DNA from: a virus
Virus record (IMG/VR): IMGVR_UViG_3300025466_000023
Location: 1 to 64,000 of that record
Strand: one strand, 5' to 3'
Length of the DNA: 64,000 bases
The first letter of the stretch is position 1. Each line of letters starts with the position of its first letter. Below, piece after piece: positions 26,462 through 35,295 of this stretch. The notes under the pieces were generated by a model that saw only the letters and a program-made list of their open reading frames with translations, made no database searches and was not told where the DNA came from. The translations under genes were made by a program, and so were the position numbers.

Positions 26462-27229
26462 TCAGTCTCTTGTTAATATTTTTTCTTCAACCTTATCCCA
26501 AAAAGCTATTCTAGATTTTATAGCTGTAATTGCGGTATGTTCTGCTTCAATTATTTTTAAAGGATGATTCTCGCATAGTTCTTCTACTAAGTTGATAGAA
26601 GCTGGCCCGTGACTATCTCCATCTACTTCAATGTGTCTTTCTAGATAAAATGCAAATCGACTAGCTTCTATAGAATTAAGATCTAACTGAGCAATTAATC
26701 TTTGAAACATAGCAGGTATTACTGTTTCTCTACCGTAAGTAAAGGCCGCCGCTATTTCGTGTACCTTTCCTCTTTGTATGATATCAAAAGTAGTCCTCAT
26801 AAATTCTTGACTAGGGTCCGGAATAAAAGAATCTATCAAAGCAAAATCTATTCCTTCTTTTTCAACAGATTCTAAAAATTTCATTATGGGTCTAGTATCA
26901 GCGCCAATTTCTGCCATTGTTTGGCAGTATAGGTCAAAGTGACTAATGTGAGAATTACGAAAAGGATCTATATCGCTTTCTTCTGATAATATTATTTCGT
27001 TAATCAACCTGCCTAGTTTACGTTGTCTTGCTGAAGGTAACCACAGATCTCCGCTAGGACATATACGATGCTGTAGTGCCTTAGCCAAGCTCATAAAATC
27101 CCAAACGGCAAACACATGATGCTCCATAAAGATTTTAAGGTCGTCGATAGACTGTATGGTATTAGTAACCAATAGAGAATGGTTTTCTAATAGGTGTTTA
27201 TGCTGGTTGACTTTGGATATCTTTAGCAT
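26462..27229 (-). CDS. DUF3050 heme-oxygenase-like protein
   Basis: Protein of 255 aa that matches the DUF3050 family from near the start: HHVFAVWDFMSLAKALQHR, LGRLINEIILSEESDID and SHFDLYCQTMAEIGAD. This family has the helical heme-oxygenase-like fold, and relatives in the wider superfamily are di-iron oxidases or oxygenases acting on amino acids, fatty acids and natural products. The conserved His/Glu positions (EHHVFAVWDF, NEIILSEESD, a later ERHIEVDGDSHG) are compatible with a metal site. The start overlaps the radical SAM gene by 32 nt, implying coupling. The activity here is inferred. Confidence 0.88.
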   Translation of the reverse strand: MLKISKVNQHKHLLENHSLLVTNTIQSIDDLKIFMEHHVFAVWDFMSLAKALQHRICPSGDLWLPSARQRKLGRLINEIILSEESDIDPFRNSHISHFDLYCQTMAEIGADTRPIMKFLESVEKEGIDFALIDSFIPDPSQEFMRTTFDIIQRGKVHEIAAAFTYGRETVIPAMFQRLIAQLDLNSIEASRFAFYLERHIEVDGDSHGPASINLVEELCENHPLKIIEAEHTAITAIKSRIAFWDKVEEKILTRD

Positions 27230-28529
27230 CTTGTATCCCTGTTTCTACTAATTCAACGTCTTCGCCAAACAACAGTTTCAGTGCGGCATTTTGAACAGCA
27301 CCGTAATAGACTTTTTCATTTCTACAGTTTTTTAAAAAAACCTCGTCTGGAAATTCAATAGGACAACTAGATTTGCACAATCTTCTTACGTTACAATCTG
27401 CACAATGAGTTTTTTTTCTATTTAGATCCAACTGTACGATACGTATGCCTTTGAGATTATTAATAGTTCCTGCAATATACTTTTCATTTGTATGAGGACA
27501 AAGTCTCACGTTTCCTTGTACATCTATACTGAGCACGTCGCCCGCATCGGCTCCGCAGTTGGTAGTCATAGTAACCGGTATTTGATTCCTCATACTTAAT
27601 CCGTATTGTACGGCTCCAGTCCTACTATCAAAAAGATTAGACTCCATTAGAGGAAAGTTTTTGCCTTTGCCTAGTTTGTGTAATTGCTCTATGCGAGCAT
27701 CTAAGTATCTATTGATGATCTTCTTAAATTCTAAAGTATCGTCACCGGTCATTACGTGATTGGTGCTGTTTTGACTATCTGTTTCATCATACGTCCGTCC
27801 TAATGTAAAACTTAAACTAGGAAATTTTAATTCTAAGCGATCACTAACAACTTTAAACCAATTGTTTATTGCAAACAGATCATAATTTTGTTTACTGATC
27901 ACACAATTAAAACTATACTGTACTTTAGGATATAGTGCATCGATGGCTTTAATTGCACCAGCAACAGATTCTTTATCAAATATATCATCACCTCGAATAA
28001 ACTGTCCAGGTCCGTCATGACTAATACCTATGTTTACTACAGCAGATAGGCTTTGGAAAAAGTCTACATGTTTTTGTCTTAGTGGGCTTCCATTAGTGCT
28101 GATAAAGAAATGTCTTTTAGGACCATCTAAATGTTTCATTACTGGTTGTATGTCGTTCCAGTACAAAAATGGTTCGCCACCCCATAGTTCTATTCTTTCT
28201 AAGTTTTCTAAATCCAAATATGTATCTATAGACTCTATGAACTTATCTAACGCAGTATTCTTACTGCGTTCGTCGGGGTTTCCAATATCTTTCTGCATGC
28301 AATAATCGCAAGAATAGTTACAGGCATGTCCAAATAAAATACGCAACGCAACAGGTTTATTATGTTTCTTTCTAGTCCCGTGTGTCTTTTTGGCTTCTTC
28401 ATAAAACTCTAACGGTTTTTCGGCAGGAAGGCTTACAGTTTCTCCTGCATCGTTTATGAGAGTGTTATTGTCTACATCATAGTAAACAACTCTGCCGCTT
28501 TGTTTTAGTTTAAATTTGCTTAGACTCAT
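27198..28529 (-). CDS. Radical SAM protein with SPASM-type domain (1)
   Basis: Protein of 443 aa from the start at 28529, chosen because it makes an ATGA overlap with the upstream gene. The [4Fe-4S]/SAM motif is Cys70-x3-Cys74-x2-Cys77 (CNYSCDYC), followed by ELWGGEPFLYW and FFISTNGSPL. The C-terminus has an auxiliary-cluster region, with a Cys-containing CGADAGDVLSIDVQGNVRLC segment and CADCNVRRLCKSSC. SPASM radical SAM enzymes usually modify ribosomally made peptides (thioether, C-C crosslinks, epimerisation) or act as anaerobic sulfatase maturases. Its place directly before DUF3050 suggests one pathway. Confidence 0.9.
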   Translation of the reverse strand: MSLSKFKLKQSGRVVYYDVDNNTLINDAGETVSLPAEKPLEFYEEAKKTHGTRKKHNKPVALRILFGHACNYSCDYCMQKDIGNPDERSKNTALDKFIESIDTYLDLENLERIELWGGEPFLYWNDIQPVMKHLDGPKRHFFISTNGSPLRQKHVDFFQSLSAVVNIGISHDGPGQFIRGDDIFDKESVAGAIKAIDALYPKVQYSFNCVISKQNYDLFAINNWFKVVSDRLELKFPSLSFTLGRTYDETDSQNSTNHVMTGDDTLEFKKIINRYLDARIEQLHKLGKGKNFPLMESNLFDSRTGAVQYGLSMRNQIPVTMTTNCGADAGDVLSIDVQGNVRLCPHTNEKYIAGTINNLKGIRIVQLDLNRKKTHCADCNVRRLCKSSCPIEFPDEVFLKNCRNEKVYYGAVQNAALKLLFGEDVELVETGIQDAKDIQSQPA

Positions 28530-29596
28530 TTTTTCTCTATTATTGGAATTGCGTTGACTTGATCCGGTTTGATCAGACCAAATTTGCATTTAATCCAACC
28601 GCTTTCTATAAGACTGTTACAGTATCTAGTGTATGGTTTTAACATTATTCCCGGAATAAAGTTATAGTCATAGTTTACTTTATATGTATCAGTTAATTTG
28701 AAATATTCTCGAAACTTTGGATTATTTGTTTTTTCAATCCAATTTAAATAACGGCGCTGTTTGCCTTCTATCAACTTTATTAGCAACAGATCTTTATTAA
28801 ATGGCTGTGATAAATCGTCTACGATCCACCAAGGCTCTTCACTTATATCGCTAGCATCATCGCTAGAAAAATAGAATCTATCATAAAACAAATGCGGGGC
28901 TTCCCGCTGTATTTGAATTAATCCGTCATCTGTGCTATCAACCCATGTGTTTTGTTCTTCTGCCCATTGATGTTCTAGTATTCGTCTTTCGGCACTAAAA
29001 TCATGATGTACCATATTGCGCATGCCATTTTTATTAGCATACTCAATAACGGGTTTTAGAGATTCTATATCTCCACAATCAACAAATTTGATTTTTCTAA
29101 TAGGACTTGCATCGTTTAGTTTAGATAGTGCATCAAACAATTTATTTTGATTAACACTTTCTGCAAACTTAGAACTAATACTAATACTGGCTATGTTTTT
29201 AAACTTTATATCTTTAATCATTCTAGCTGATCTAAAGATAGCATTGTCTGTAAAACTATATTCCATATTGTGAGCATGTGCTTGATACCAAGCAAATTGT
29301 TTTGGATAGTTTAGTTTAAGGAACATCATGTCGTCGGCTGTGCTAACAACTAGAAAATTGCTAAAAGCATCTTGCCAAAAATGTTCAGCTTTGCTGGTTA
29401 TTTCTGGAAAATAACTAGGTAGGTTGTTTTTAAGATGTTTAAAATTTTTATCTATGTAACAGATTTTACAACCTGCATCACAATAATATCTAGTTCCCAA
29501 ACTAAAATAGATATCATAATTAATTGAACATAGAGAATCCTGAGATAGCCAATACTCATTGAGATCTATTGCTGTTTCAAAATTCCCATCTATCAT
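28526..29596 (-). CDS. Divergent radical SAM-like protein without SPASM (2)
   Basis: Protein of 356 aa. A CxxxCxxC motif is present as Cys39, Cys43 and Cys46 (RYYCDAGCKICYIDK). No GGEP motif and no Cys-rich C-terminal SPASM domain are visible. The other Cys residues (CGDIES, RYCNSL and IKCKFG) are scattered. It overlaps its neighbours on both sides by 4 nt (ATGA), showing tight coupling with the other radical SAM genes. It may be a catalytic radical SAM enzyme of a new subfamily or a partner that has kept the cluster motif. Sure of the motif, unsure of the activity. Confidence 0.7.
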   Translation of the reverse strand: MIDGNFETAIDLNEYWLSQDSLCSINYDIYFSLGTRYYCDAGCKICYIDKNFKHLKNNLPSYFPEITSKAEHFWQDAFSNFLVVSTADDMMFLKLNYPKQFAWYQAHAHNMEYSFTDNAIFRSARMIKDIKFKNIASISISSKFAESVNQNKLFDALSKLNDASPIRKIKFVDCGDIESLKPVIEYANKNGMRNMVHHDFSAERRILEHQWAEEQNTWVDSTDDGLIQIQREAPHLFYDRFYFSSDDASDISEEPWWIVDDLSQPFNKDLLLIKLIEGKQRRYLNWIEKTNNPKFREYFKLTDTYKVNYDYNFIPGIMLKPYTRYCNSLIESGWIKCKFGLIKPDQVNAIPIIEKK

Positions 29597-30702
29597 TGTT
29601 TAATTTCAAATCCTTCTGTAATACCTACCCAGTCGACTAAATTCTTTTGTTGTTTAAGTTTATCCGTATGCATGATTGCAAAGTTCATTATCTGATAAAA
29701 ATACTTGCAATTGCCTTTAGGTTCCTCGTTAAACATTTTATACATATACTTCAATCCACAACTAGCACGACTAGGACAAGTTACGCATGAAGGCAATATC
29801 TTATCATCGTCGCCTATGTCTTTCCAAACCACAGGAGTATCTGTGTCCCACTGTCCTGTTCTAGCTTCGTCTCTGCGATATTCTAACCATTCAAATTCTG
29901 GATAGATATAACCGTCTGGCCCTAATATTAATTTACTATGTTCTGCAAAATAGGCCTTGTCTATAAACTGATAATTTCCATCTATGAACACATTAATTTT
30001 TTTAATATAGAGTATTTGTAAGAACTCTAAAAATGCTTCAAAGAACTGTTTTAAATCAATGTTGTCAACTATCACATCGAATTTCTGTTTTCCTCGTTTA
30101 TGTCTTAGCGGAATTATGTTTACACTAGTACATCTAGTAGTATAACAGGTATTGACAAAATTAGCAATATTATTAAAACTAAAACTTCTACGATCATCTA
30201 TTGGTAAAACCCATTGCCATTTCCATTGTTCGCAATTTTCATTTAGCACCTTGGCCATAGCTTCAACATCAAATGATTCTCTGTTTTGCTCTTGGAACAT
30301 GAAATCATAACTAACTGTTGCGGCCAGTATACCTTTATATTTTTCAAAGAACTCTTTGTTTTCCACTACCAAAGATCCATTTGTAGTCATGCTAACTAGC
30401 CAGTTATTCCTACGTGCAATAGGTTCTAGCCATTCCATTATCTCATACATCCGCTTAATAAACAGCAGAGGTTCACCTCCATGAAAGGAGATTCTAGTTA
30501 TACTATTTGTTTGTTTTTCTGCCCAAAGAAAGAAATTCTTTAGTTTGTCAACTTGCCGAGGCCCTACTGATTGTCCACCAAGGTCCTCGATATAATCTCT
30601 ATCGCAATAAACACAATCAAAGTTACATTTATTACCTAGGTATATTGTAACTATGCGTATTTTATCTAAGGGATTAGGATTTACTAGATTTATTCTTGAC
30701 AT
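29593..30702 (-). CDS. Radical SAM protein with C-terminal Cys cluster (3)
   Basis: Protein of 369 aa. The SAM-cluster motif is Cys26-x3-Cys30-x2-Cys33 (GNKCNFDCVYCDRDY), followed by ISFHGGEPLLF and SMTTNGSL. The C-terminal region CVTCPSRASCGLKYMY looks like a reduced SPASM or twitch auxiliary-cluster domain. Such domains bind additional [4Fe-4S] clusters and usually mean a peptide or protein substrate. Its start lies 29 nt inside the end of the upstream radical SAM gene. Confidence 0.88.
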   Translation of the reverse strand: MSRINLVNPNPLDKIRIVTIYLGNKCNFDCVYCDRDYIEDLGGQSVGPRQVDKLKNFFLWAEKQTNSITRISFHGGEPLLFIKRMYEIMEWLEPIARRNNWLVSMTTNGSLVVENKEFFEKYKGILAATVSYDFMFQEQNRESFDVEAMAKVLNENCEQWKWQWVLPIDDRRSFSFNNIANFVNTCYTTRCTSVNIIPLRHKRGKQKFDVIVDNIDLKQFFEAFLEFLQILYIKKINVFIDGNYQFIDKAYFAEHSKLILGPDGYIYPEFEWLEYRRDEARTGQWDTDTPVVWKDIGDDDKILPSCVTCPSRASCGLKYMYKMFNEEPKGNCKYFYQIMNFAIMHTDKLKQQKNLVDWVGITEGFEIKQ

Positions 30703-32434
30703 TTTTAATCAACCTGTGATTAAATGTTTCTGTAAGAGCTTTAGTTTCAGACTGTAATATTATTAAATGCAACAATCCTAAGAAAAATGCTCGTTGAGCA
30801 GGATCTAGTGTTTGACTATCCATTTTGTTATCTGTTGGTGCTATGCTTCCTTTATCTAAAATAAAGTAATAGAAATCACTAATTTCCATAATACTGTCAT
30901 CAACTAAACTTACAATTTCTTTAACAAAATTATTAGCACCTTGGGTAAGATTTATTTCTAGATTCATTATTTTACGCCACAGTGATAATAGTTTTCTATA
31001 ATCATCAATTTCATCTATTCCGTTATGGACTTTATCTAAAGAAGGATGGTAATTATAAAAATAATAAAATAACAAATAACTTAATCCTCTAACAAATGCA
31101 GGATGTTCGCCCATTGTTTGTTGTGCAGAAACAATCTTTTCAAACTTCAATTTAAACTGTTTTTTAGCAACGTCTTCTTGCAGATCAACAAACAACTTAA
31201 CAATTTTTTGACACATGTCGTCCGGACGAAACATTTTTGTTCCTGTGTCCAAATTGCCAGCAGGACATTGATAGCAGGCATTTTTGTAATCACAAGTTTG
31301 ACATTGTTCTTCTTCCTCAAACATCTTAGCATATTCTTTTTGGAAGTTTCTATATCTATCAATATAGATTTTGTCTTGCCAAAGGTTACCTAATATTGTT
31401 TCGCCTGTAGGGCCTGCCTTTTGATTAGTAAAGAAATAGCATCCGCTAAAGTCACCTGATCCATCAATAGCAATCATGTCTGCACCAATCATGCAGTTTT
31501 CTTCGCCCTTCTGTCCTACCCCTTCTGAAAAGTGTATGGTCATATCTTCGTGTTCTTCTAGTACTGCTACTATATCATCGTGCAGTTTTTGCCATTCTTC
31601 TTCTCGCCATTGAACGAATCCTCTAGCACTATCTAATACTAATGGATGAACGACTATTCTGCGTATACCTCTAGAATATAAATTGTCAACAAAGTCTCTA
31701 AAATAAGGAGCATTTTCTCTAGCAAGAGTAATCCTCATTGTAACACGTTTTGCGGCTTTAACATCTGCGGGCATACGACTTATGCAGTCCATTACTTTAT
31801 CGATATCCTTCTGCCCGATTTCTCTATGGTCAACTTCAGAGCGATTTGTATCAAGACTGATTAATACTCCTGTAAAGTCGTATGAAAAATATTCATTTAT
31901 AAATTCATCTGTTAACAAAATACCGTTTGTTACCAGACCAATTACTGTATTTGTTTCTCCTGTACAGGTTAGAGATATTTCTTGTTCATTGGTCTTTAAG
32001 AATTGAAGTATTAGCTCTTTGTGTATCAAAGGCTCACCGCCAAAGAACTGAAACACTTTACGTTGTCTTTGGTTGCTGTCTCTAAGGAATCTAAATGCCG
32101 TTAGTAGACTTTCATTTGTAAATCTACCAAAGTCTTTGTTATGCTGTTCGTAACAGTACGTACAACTTAGATTACAAGCATTGGTTAATATTAAATTCAT
32201 CTGCTTCAAATCTTGAAACAAAAATTTACTATCTTTAAAACTTAATATTTGTTCAGTCGGCTTAGGTAGTACGCTTACAAGTCTGTTGGTTTTTTCTAAC
32301 CCTTTAGGGGTTATAATATTTGAGCTATGATATGCAAAGGATCCGTCTTCTGAAACACTAACACTAGATTTATGATCTAGGAATCTTTTCTTTTGTGCTT
32401 CAGTTTTGATCCAGGCAATTGGATGTTCTGCCAT
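30674..32434 (-). CDS. Radical SAM/SPASM protein with long C-terminal helical extension (4)
   Basis: Protein of 586 aa from the ATG at 32434, which shares one base with the stop of the Cys-rich small protein (TAATG). The SAM-cluster motif is Cys87-x3-Cys91-x2-Cys94 (NACNLSCTYCYE), with QFFGGEPLIH and GLVTNGILL. A SPASM region follows (GENCMIGADMIAIDG, then CQTCDYKNACYQCPAGNLD). The last ~170 residues form an extra helical domain not usual in anaerobic sulfatase maturase or peptide-maturase relatives. The N-terminal ~75 residues could be a substrate-recognition element. Direct coupling to the CDCQCQCDC gene makes that protein the most likely substrate. Confidence 0.9.
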   Translation of the reverse strand: MAEHPIAWIKTEAQKKRFLDHKSSVSVSEDGSFAYHSSNIITPKGLEKTNRLVSVLPKPTEQILSFKDSKFLFQDLKQMNLILTNACNLSCTYCYEQHNKDFGRFTNESLLTAFRFLRDSNQRQRKVFQFFGGEPLIHKELILQFLKTNEQEISLTCTGETNTVIGLVTNGILLTDEFINEYFSYDFTGVLISLDTNRSEVDHREIGQKDIDKVMDCISRMPADVKAAKRVTMRITLARENAPYFRDFVDNLYSRGIRRIVVHPLVLDSARGFVQWREEEWQKLHDDIVAVLEEHEDMTIHFSEGVGQKGEENCMIGADMIAIDGSGDFSGCYFFTNQKAGPTGETILGNLWQDKIYIDRYRNFQKEYAKMFEEEEQCQTCDYKNACYQCPAGNLDTGTKMFRPDDMCQKIVKLFVDLQEDVAKKQFKLKFEKIVSAQQTMGEHPAFVRGLSYLLFYYFYNYHPSLDKVHNGIDEIDDYRKLLSLWRKIMNLEINLTQGANNFVKEIVSLVDDSIMEISDFYYFILDKGSIAPTDNKMDSQTLDPAQRAFFLGLLHLIILQSETKALTETFNHRLIKNVKNKSSKS

Positions 32435-32703
32435 TACAATGTACCACGAGTGCAATCACATTGACATTGACAATCGCAAACAGTAGTAAAATCATCATAA
32501 TAAGTGTGAGTATGATTTACAAGATTATTAAGAACGTTTGCCATTGCGGCAAATGTTGAAGCCGAAATACGTTGTCCAGACCCCACAGTTCCAGGTACGC
32601 TTACGCCTTGATTAGGTGCGGAAGTATAGTTAGCGTCCACGTTTCCGTCGGTTACGATCTGTGCATCTACTGTTGCGGTATTTGTTGAAGTTGTATCAGC
32701 CAT
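32434..32703 (-). CDS. Small protein with CDCQCQCDC C-terminus, candidate radical SAM substrate
   Basis: Protein of 89 aa. Residues 1-45 are Thr/Asn/Asp-rich. Residues 43-70 form the module SGQRISASTFAAMANVLNN plus NHTHTYYDD, also found in the 125-aa protein at 36.6-36.9 kb. The C-terminus (76-84) is the symmetric core CDCQCQCDC followed by TRGTL, with no other Cys in the protein. It sits directly upstream of, and overlaps by one base, a radical SAM/SPASM gene, and has its own TATAAATA promoter and GGAG ribosome site. It may be a RiPP-like precursor with a leader and Cys core, or a metal-binding virion protein. Both are inference. Confidence 0.75.
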   Translation of the reverse strand: MADTTSTNTATVDAQIVTDGNVDANYTSAPNQGVSVPGTVGSGQRISASTFAAMANVLNNLVNHTHTYYDDFTTVCDCQCQCDCTRGTL

Positions 32704-32705
32704 AA

Positions 32706-33743
32706 TTAATCTCCAGTGTATTTATAACTGCTATTTCGATAAACATCTAAAGTGACTACGCATTTGTTTTCTAGTCCACCTAGACTTCTAGCTGTCTGTG
32801 AAAGACCCATAACAGTATTTTCATTCCATCTAATGTGTATATACCCTTGTTCTTGTCCATCTTTAAACTCAAAATATACCTTATTACTGTCCGGATCTCT
32901 AGTCCAATTTAGGTTAGATATTACTTTAATGTTTACTTTTGGAACTTCTTCTTGATAGCGCCACTGAAAAATGCTGTTTCCGAATGGTTTTAACCAAAAC
33001 TTATCACCCGCAACAATTTTAGAATTACCTAAATAGGCAATATTCTTGCTCATTGAGGGTCTAAAGATTATGTCTCCTATAGACCCAAAATGTGCCTCCG
33101 TAGTCCAAAACCTAACTTCTTCATCTTCCTCTGTATCAAAATACGGAGAAATAGCTGTTAAGTCTGGATTAGGCACTAGATAATAGATAGGCAGTTCTCC
33201 TGTTCTATATAAGAAAAACCATACAATACTTAAAACTTTGCTAGAGCCCGATTTGACCAAAGAACGATCGGGTAAGTAGACAAATTCTGATTTCAAATGA
33301 CCTTCTATTGTCTCTTCATTTTGTGCTAACCTATTTTCACTATCGAGCAATCGAGTAATCCATCTACTGTTGTTAGTAATATATTGATTATCAACATTAG
33401 TATTTTCATCAAATACTGTAGCAAAGGCAACACTTCTGCTAGCAGGATCTTCATCTAAGTAATCAAATGCAGTCTGCATATCTATGTCAATCGAAAGTCT
33501 TTCTCTATTAGGCAGATGTTGTTTAAAGAAGTGATACAACGTTAGCGTAGATTCTTTAGTTTTATTTCTACCTATAGTGATATTAAAATTATTCTTTGAA
33601 AAACAAGATAATCTTTGATAATAATCCCTTGCTTCCCATATACCTAATCCCTTGTAAAATCCCCCTACATTCCACGCATTTTGTATATCTCCCCAAGGAG
33701 TTGGATAATGAGGCAACTGTTGCACTATTACTGTTTTTTTCAT
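32706..33743 (-). CDS. Unrecognised 345-aa protein in the radical SAM cluster
   Basis: Protein of 345 aa that I cannot place in a named family. It is rich in aromatic residues and probably mixed alpha/beta, with segments such as LPHYPTPWGDIQNAWNVGGF, ELPIYYLVPNPD and KFWLKPFGNSIFQWRY. The IYYLVP string also appears in the 186-aa protein at 37 kb, hinting at a shared element. It has no signal peptide or membrane segment. It overlaps the hotdog gene by 4 nt and ends 2 nt before the Cys-rich protein gene, whose late promoter lies inside its last codons. A virion or partner-protein role is possible. Confidence 0.7.
   Translation of the reverse strand: MKKTVIVQQLPHYPTPWGDIQNAWNVGGFYKGLGIWEARDYYQRLSCFSKNNFNITIGRNKTKESTLTLYHFFKQHLPNRERLSIDIDMQTAFDYLDEDPASRSVAFATVFDENTNVDNQYITNNSRWITRLLDSENRLAQNEETIEGHLKSEFVYLPDRSLVKSGSSKVLSIVWFFLYRTGELPIYYLVPNPDLTAISPYFDTEEDEEVRFWTTEAHFGSIGDIIFRPSMSKNIAYLGNSKIVAGDKFWLKPFGNSIFQWRYQEEVPKVNIKVISNLNWTRDPDSNKVYFEFKDGQEQGYIHIRWNENTVMGLSQTARSLGGLENKCVVTLDVYRNSSYKYTGD
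32719..32724 (-). promoter_or_regulatory. Late-type promoter (TTATAAATAC) for the Cys-rich protein and radical SAM genes
   Basis: Complete TATAAATA, 15 nt upstream of the 89-aa gene ATG, with a short GGAG-containing leader. It lies within the end of the 345-aa gene and marks the radical SAM genes as late-expressed. Confidence 0.65.
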
Positions 33744-34108
33744 TTTATTGATACCTTTAATATCTTCATACTACCTGTAAATCTAATATCTTCATGTACT
33801 TTAACATCGATATTAATATATTGTATTATACCTTTGTTGGTATTACGTTCTTTCATTAATGTATGCCTTACTGTTATTGGTTCGTCTAAGTATATAGATT
33901 TTTTAAAACGAAACTGTTGTTCAATTAACCAAACAGTAAAATAATTAATATCTGTTTCACCCAATGCCTTGGCCGCGGTTAATAAACCAGGCACTACTAC
34001 TCTATCAGAATCTGCTCGATGCTGTGGGTTTCTATCGTTTCCCATCGCACAAAATGCAGTTATTTCTTCTTGAGTTACTTTAATAGGAAATTCAACATAG
34101 CCTATCAA
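33740..34108 (-). CDS. MaoC-like hotdog dehydratase/hydratase
   Basis: Protein of 122 aa, a single hotdog domain. The N-terminus (VTQEEITAFCAMGNDRNPQH) matches the MaoC/R-specific hydratase signature, with Asp25 and His30 at the expected catalytic Asp/His positions, followed by VVVPGLLTAAKAL and FRFKKSIYLDEPITV. Family members hydrate or dehydrate 2-enoyl-CoA/ACP thioesters. Its presence two genes from a beta-ketoacyl synthase suggests acyl-thioester chemistry. It overlaps the AspH-like gene by 17 nt and the 345-aa gene by 4 nt. Confidence 0.82.
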   Translation of the reverse strand: MIGYVEFPIKVTQEEITAFCAMGNDRNPQHRADSDRVVVPGLLTAAKALGETDINYFTVWLIEQQFRFKKSIYLDEPITVRHTLMKERNTNKGIIQYINIDVKVHEDIRFTGSMKILKVSIK

Positions 34109-34919
34109 TTACATCTCCATAGGTCATTGTTATTCCTAATGCAGACAAAGATAATTTGATCATATCAAGTTCTCCATCTGTTACTTGATTACAATAATCC
34201 GCATCGATAAATTCTAAAGTGTATGTTCTAGTAGTTGACTCTTCTGTGTCAACATCAGATGCTGAGCCGCTGAACATGAAACCGCTGTGTTCTACTTTAG
34301 AAACCCACTTGACCATAAATGCTTGTTCGATGCTATCACCTGGACTAATCTTGGGCGGATACTTAATTGTTTTTGGAATCTCAATACTAATATCTCGACT
34401 CCACAATTTGTTTGGATTGCTGTCTATACAATGATATTCAGCGATAGCCAAGTGCGTTCTATCAAAACAACTAGAATTAAAAGCAGAATGAAAACGACCC
34501 GCTGTGTTATATCTATAACCATACCCGTCAGCCCGTGTTGGAAAAACTTCTGTTTCTTCAAAATCAAAAAAGAAACAACCGGGATTATCATTAATGTGTA
34601 AATGATATTTGTTATCAGGATCCCTATGCCAACGAAGGCACTGATTAGGAATTAGATTTAGAAATGTTCCTCGACTGACTTTAATTGGTAAAGACCTAAT
34701 AAACTTTTCAAATACAGTTCCTTGTATCTCAGGCACAACATTTGGGTTTTCGATATAAAAATACTTAAGGCGATCGACTCCCTCTTTTGGTAAACAAGCA
34801 TTCAGCATGCCCATTCTACTCATGTTATGTTTGATAGCGTTCCATTCTTCTAACACCTGCTGGGGATCGACACGTACGGCAGTACGTTCGATAATATTAC
34901 GCATAAACTGTCTACTCAT
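34092..34919 (-). CDS. Aspartyl/asparaginyl beta-hydroxylase-like 2OG-Fe(II) oxygenase
   Basis: Protein of 275 aa. The core reads LRWHRDPDNKYHLHINDNPG with His98 and Asp100, then AGRFHSAFNSSCFDRTHLAIAEY with distal His144 and Arg154. This is the layout of the aspartyl/asparaginyl beta-hydroxylase family, which hydroxylates peptide or amino-acid substrates. The last ~90 residues are extra. It lies in the same operon as the radical SAM genes and could modify the same peptide. The start overlaps the upstream stop by one base. Confidence 0.83.
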   Translation of the reverse strand: MSRQFMRNIIERTAVRVDPQQVLEEWNAIKHNMSRMGMLNACLPKEGVDRLKYFYIENPNVVPEIQGTVFEKFIRSLPIKVSRGTFLNLIPNQCLRWHRDPDNKYHLHINDNPGCFFFDFEETEVFPTRADGYGYRYNTAGRFHSAFNSSCFDRTHLAIAEYHCIDSNPNKLWSRDISIEIPKTIKYPPKISPGDSIEQAFMVKWVSKVEHSGFMFSGSASDVDTEESTTRTYTLEFIDADYCNQVTDGELDMIKLSLSALGITMTYGDVIDRLC

Positions 34920-35245
34920 TATGCTCGTGTCCTAATGCTAGTGTTGTGTATTGAAATGTAGGTTTCTAAATCAAAGTGTCCAAATGGATTATTATCAATT
35001 TGTTCAGCTATTTCGTATTCTAAATCACCGTACCAATTATTTTCCTTGGCAAACTGTTCCGGGTCACAATGCAGTTTTTCAGCTTGTTTATAGGCACTAT
35101 AAGTTCCTACAACATGTTGATGTTCATCATATTTTAAACATACAGCAACTAACACGGCTAGATCACGTGAAGATTTTGTCCATGTATATTCTATTTTTTC
35201 TAAGTTGCCCGTTCTATGTCTAGAAGGTCTTTCACGTGAAAACAT
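34919..35245 (-). CDS. Hypothetical protein (108 aa)
   Basis: A small soluble protein rich in His, Tyr, Glu and Asp, with an Arg-rich N-terminus (MFSRERPSRHRTGN). I recognise no family. It is led by a full late promoter and an AAGGGG ribosome site and overlaps the AspH-like gene by one base, so it probably belongs to that unit. Confidence 0.6.
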   Translation of the reverse strand: MFSRERPSRHRTGNLEKIEYTWTKSSRDLAVLVAVCLKYDEHQHVVGTYSAYKQAEKLHCDPEQFAKENNWYGDLEYEIAEQIDNNPFGHFDLETYISIHNTSIRTRA

Positions 35246-35269
35246 TGTTTAACCCCTTATTATTAGCGG

Positions 35270-35275
35270 TATTTA
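35270..35275 (-). promoter_or_regulatory. Late-type promoter (TTATAAATAC)
   Basis: Complete TATAAATA 24 nt upstream of the 108-aa gene. It is placed to transcribe the AspH-like, MaoC-like and 345-aa genes. Confidence 0.65.
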
Positions 35276-35295
35276 TAAGTGCTACTTTAATGATT

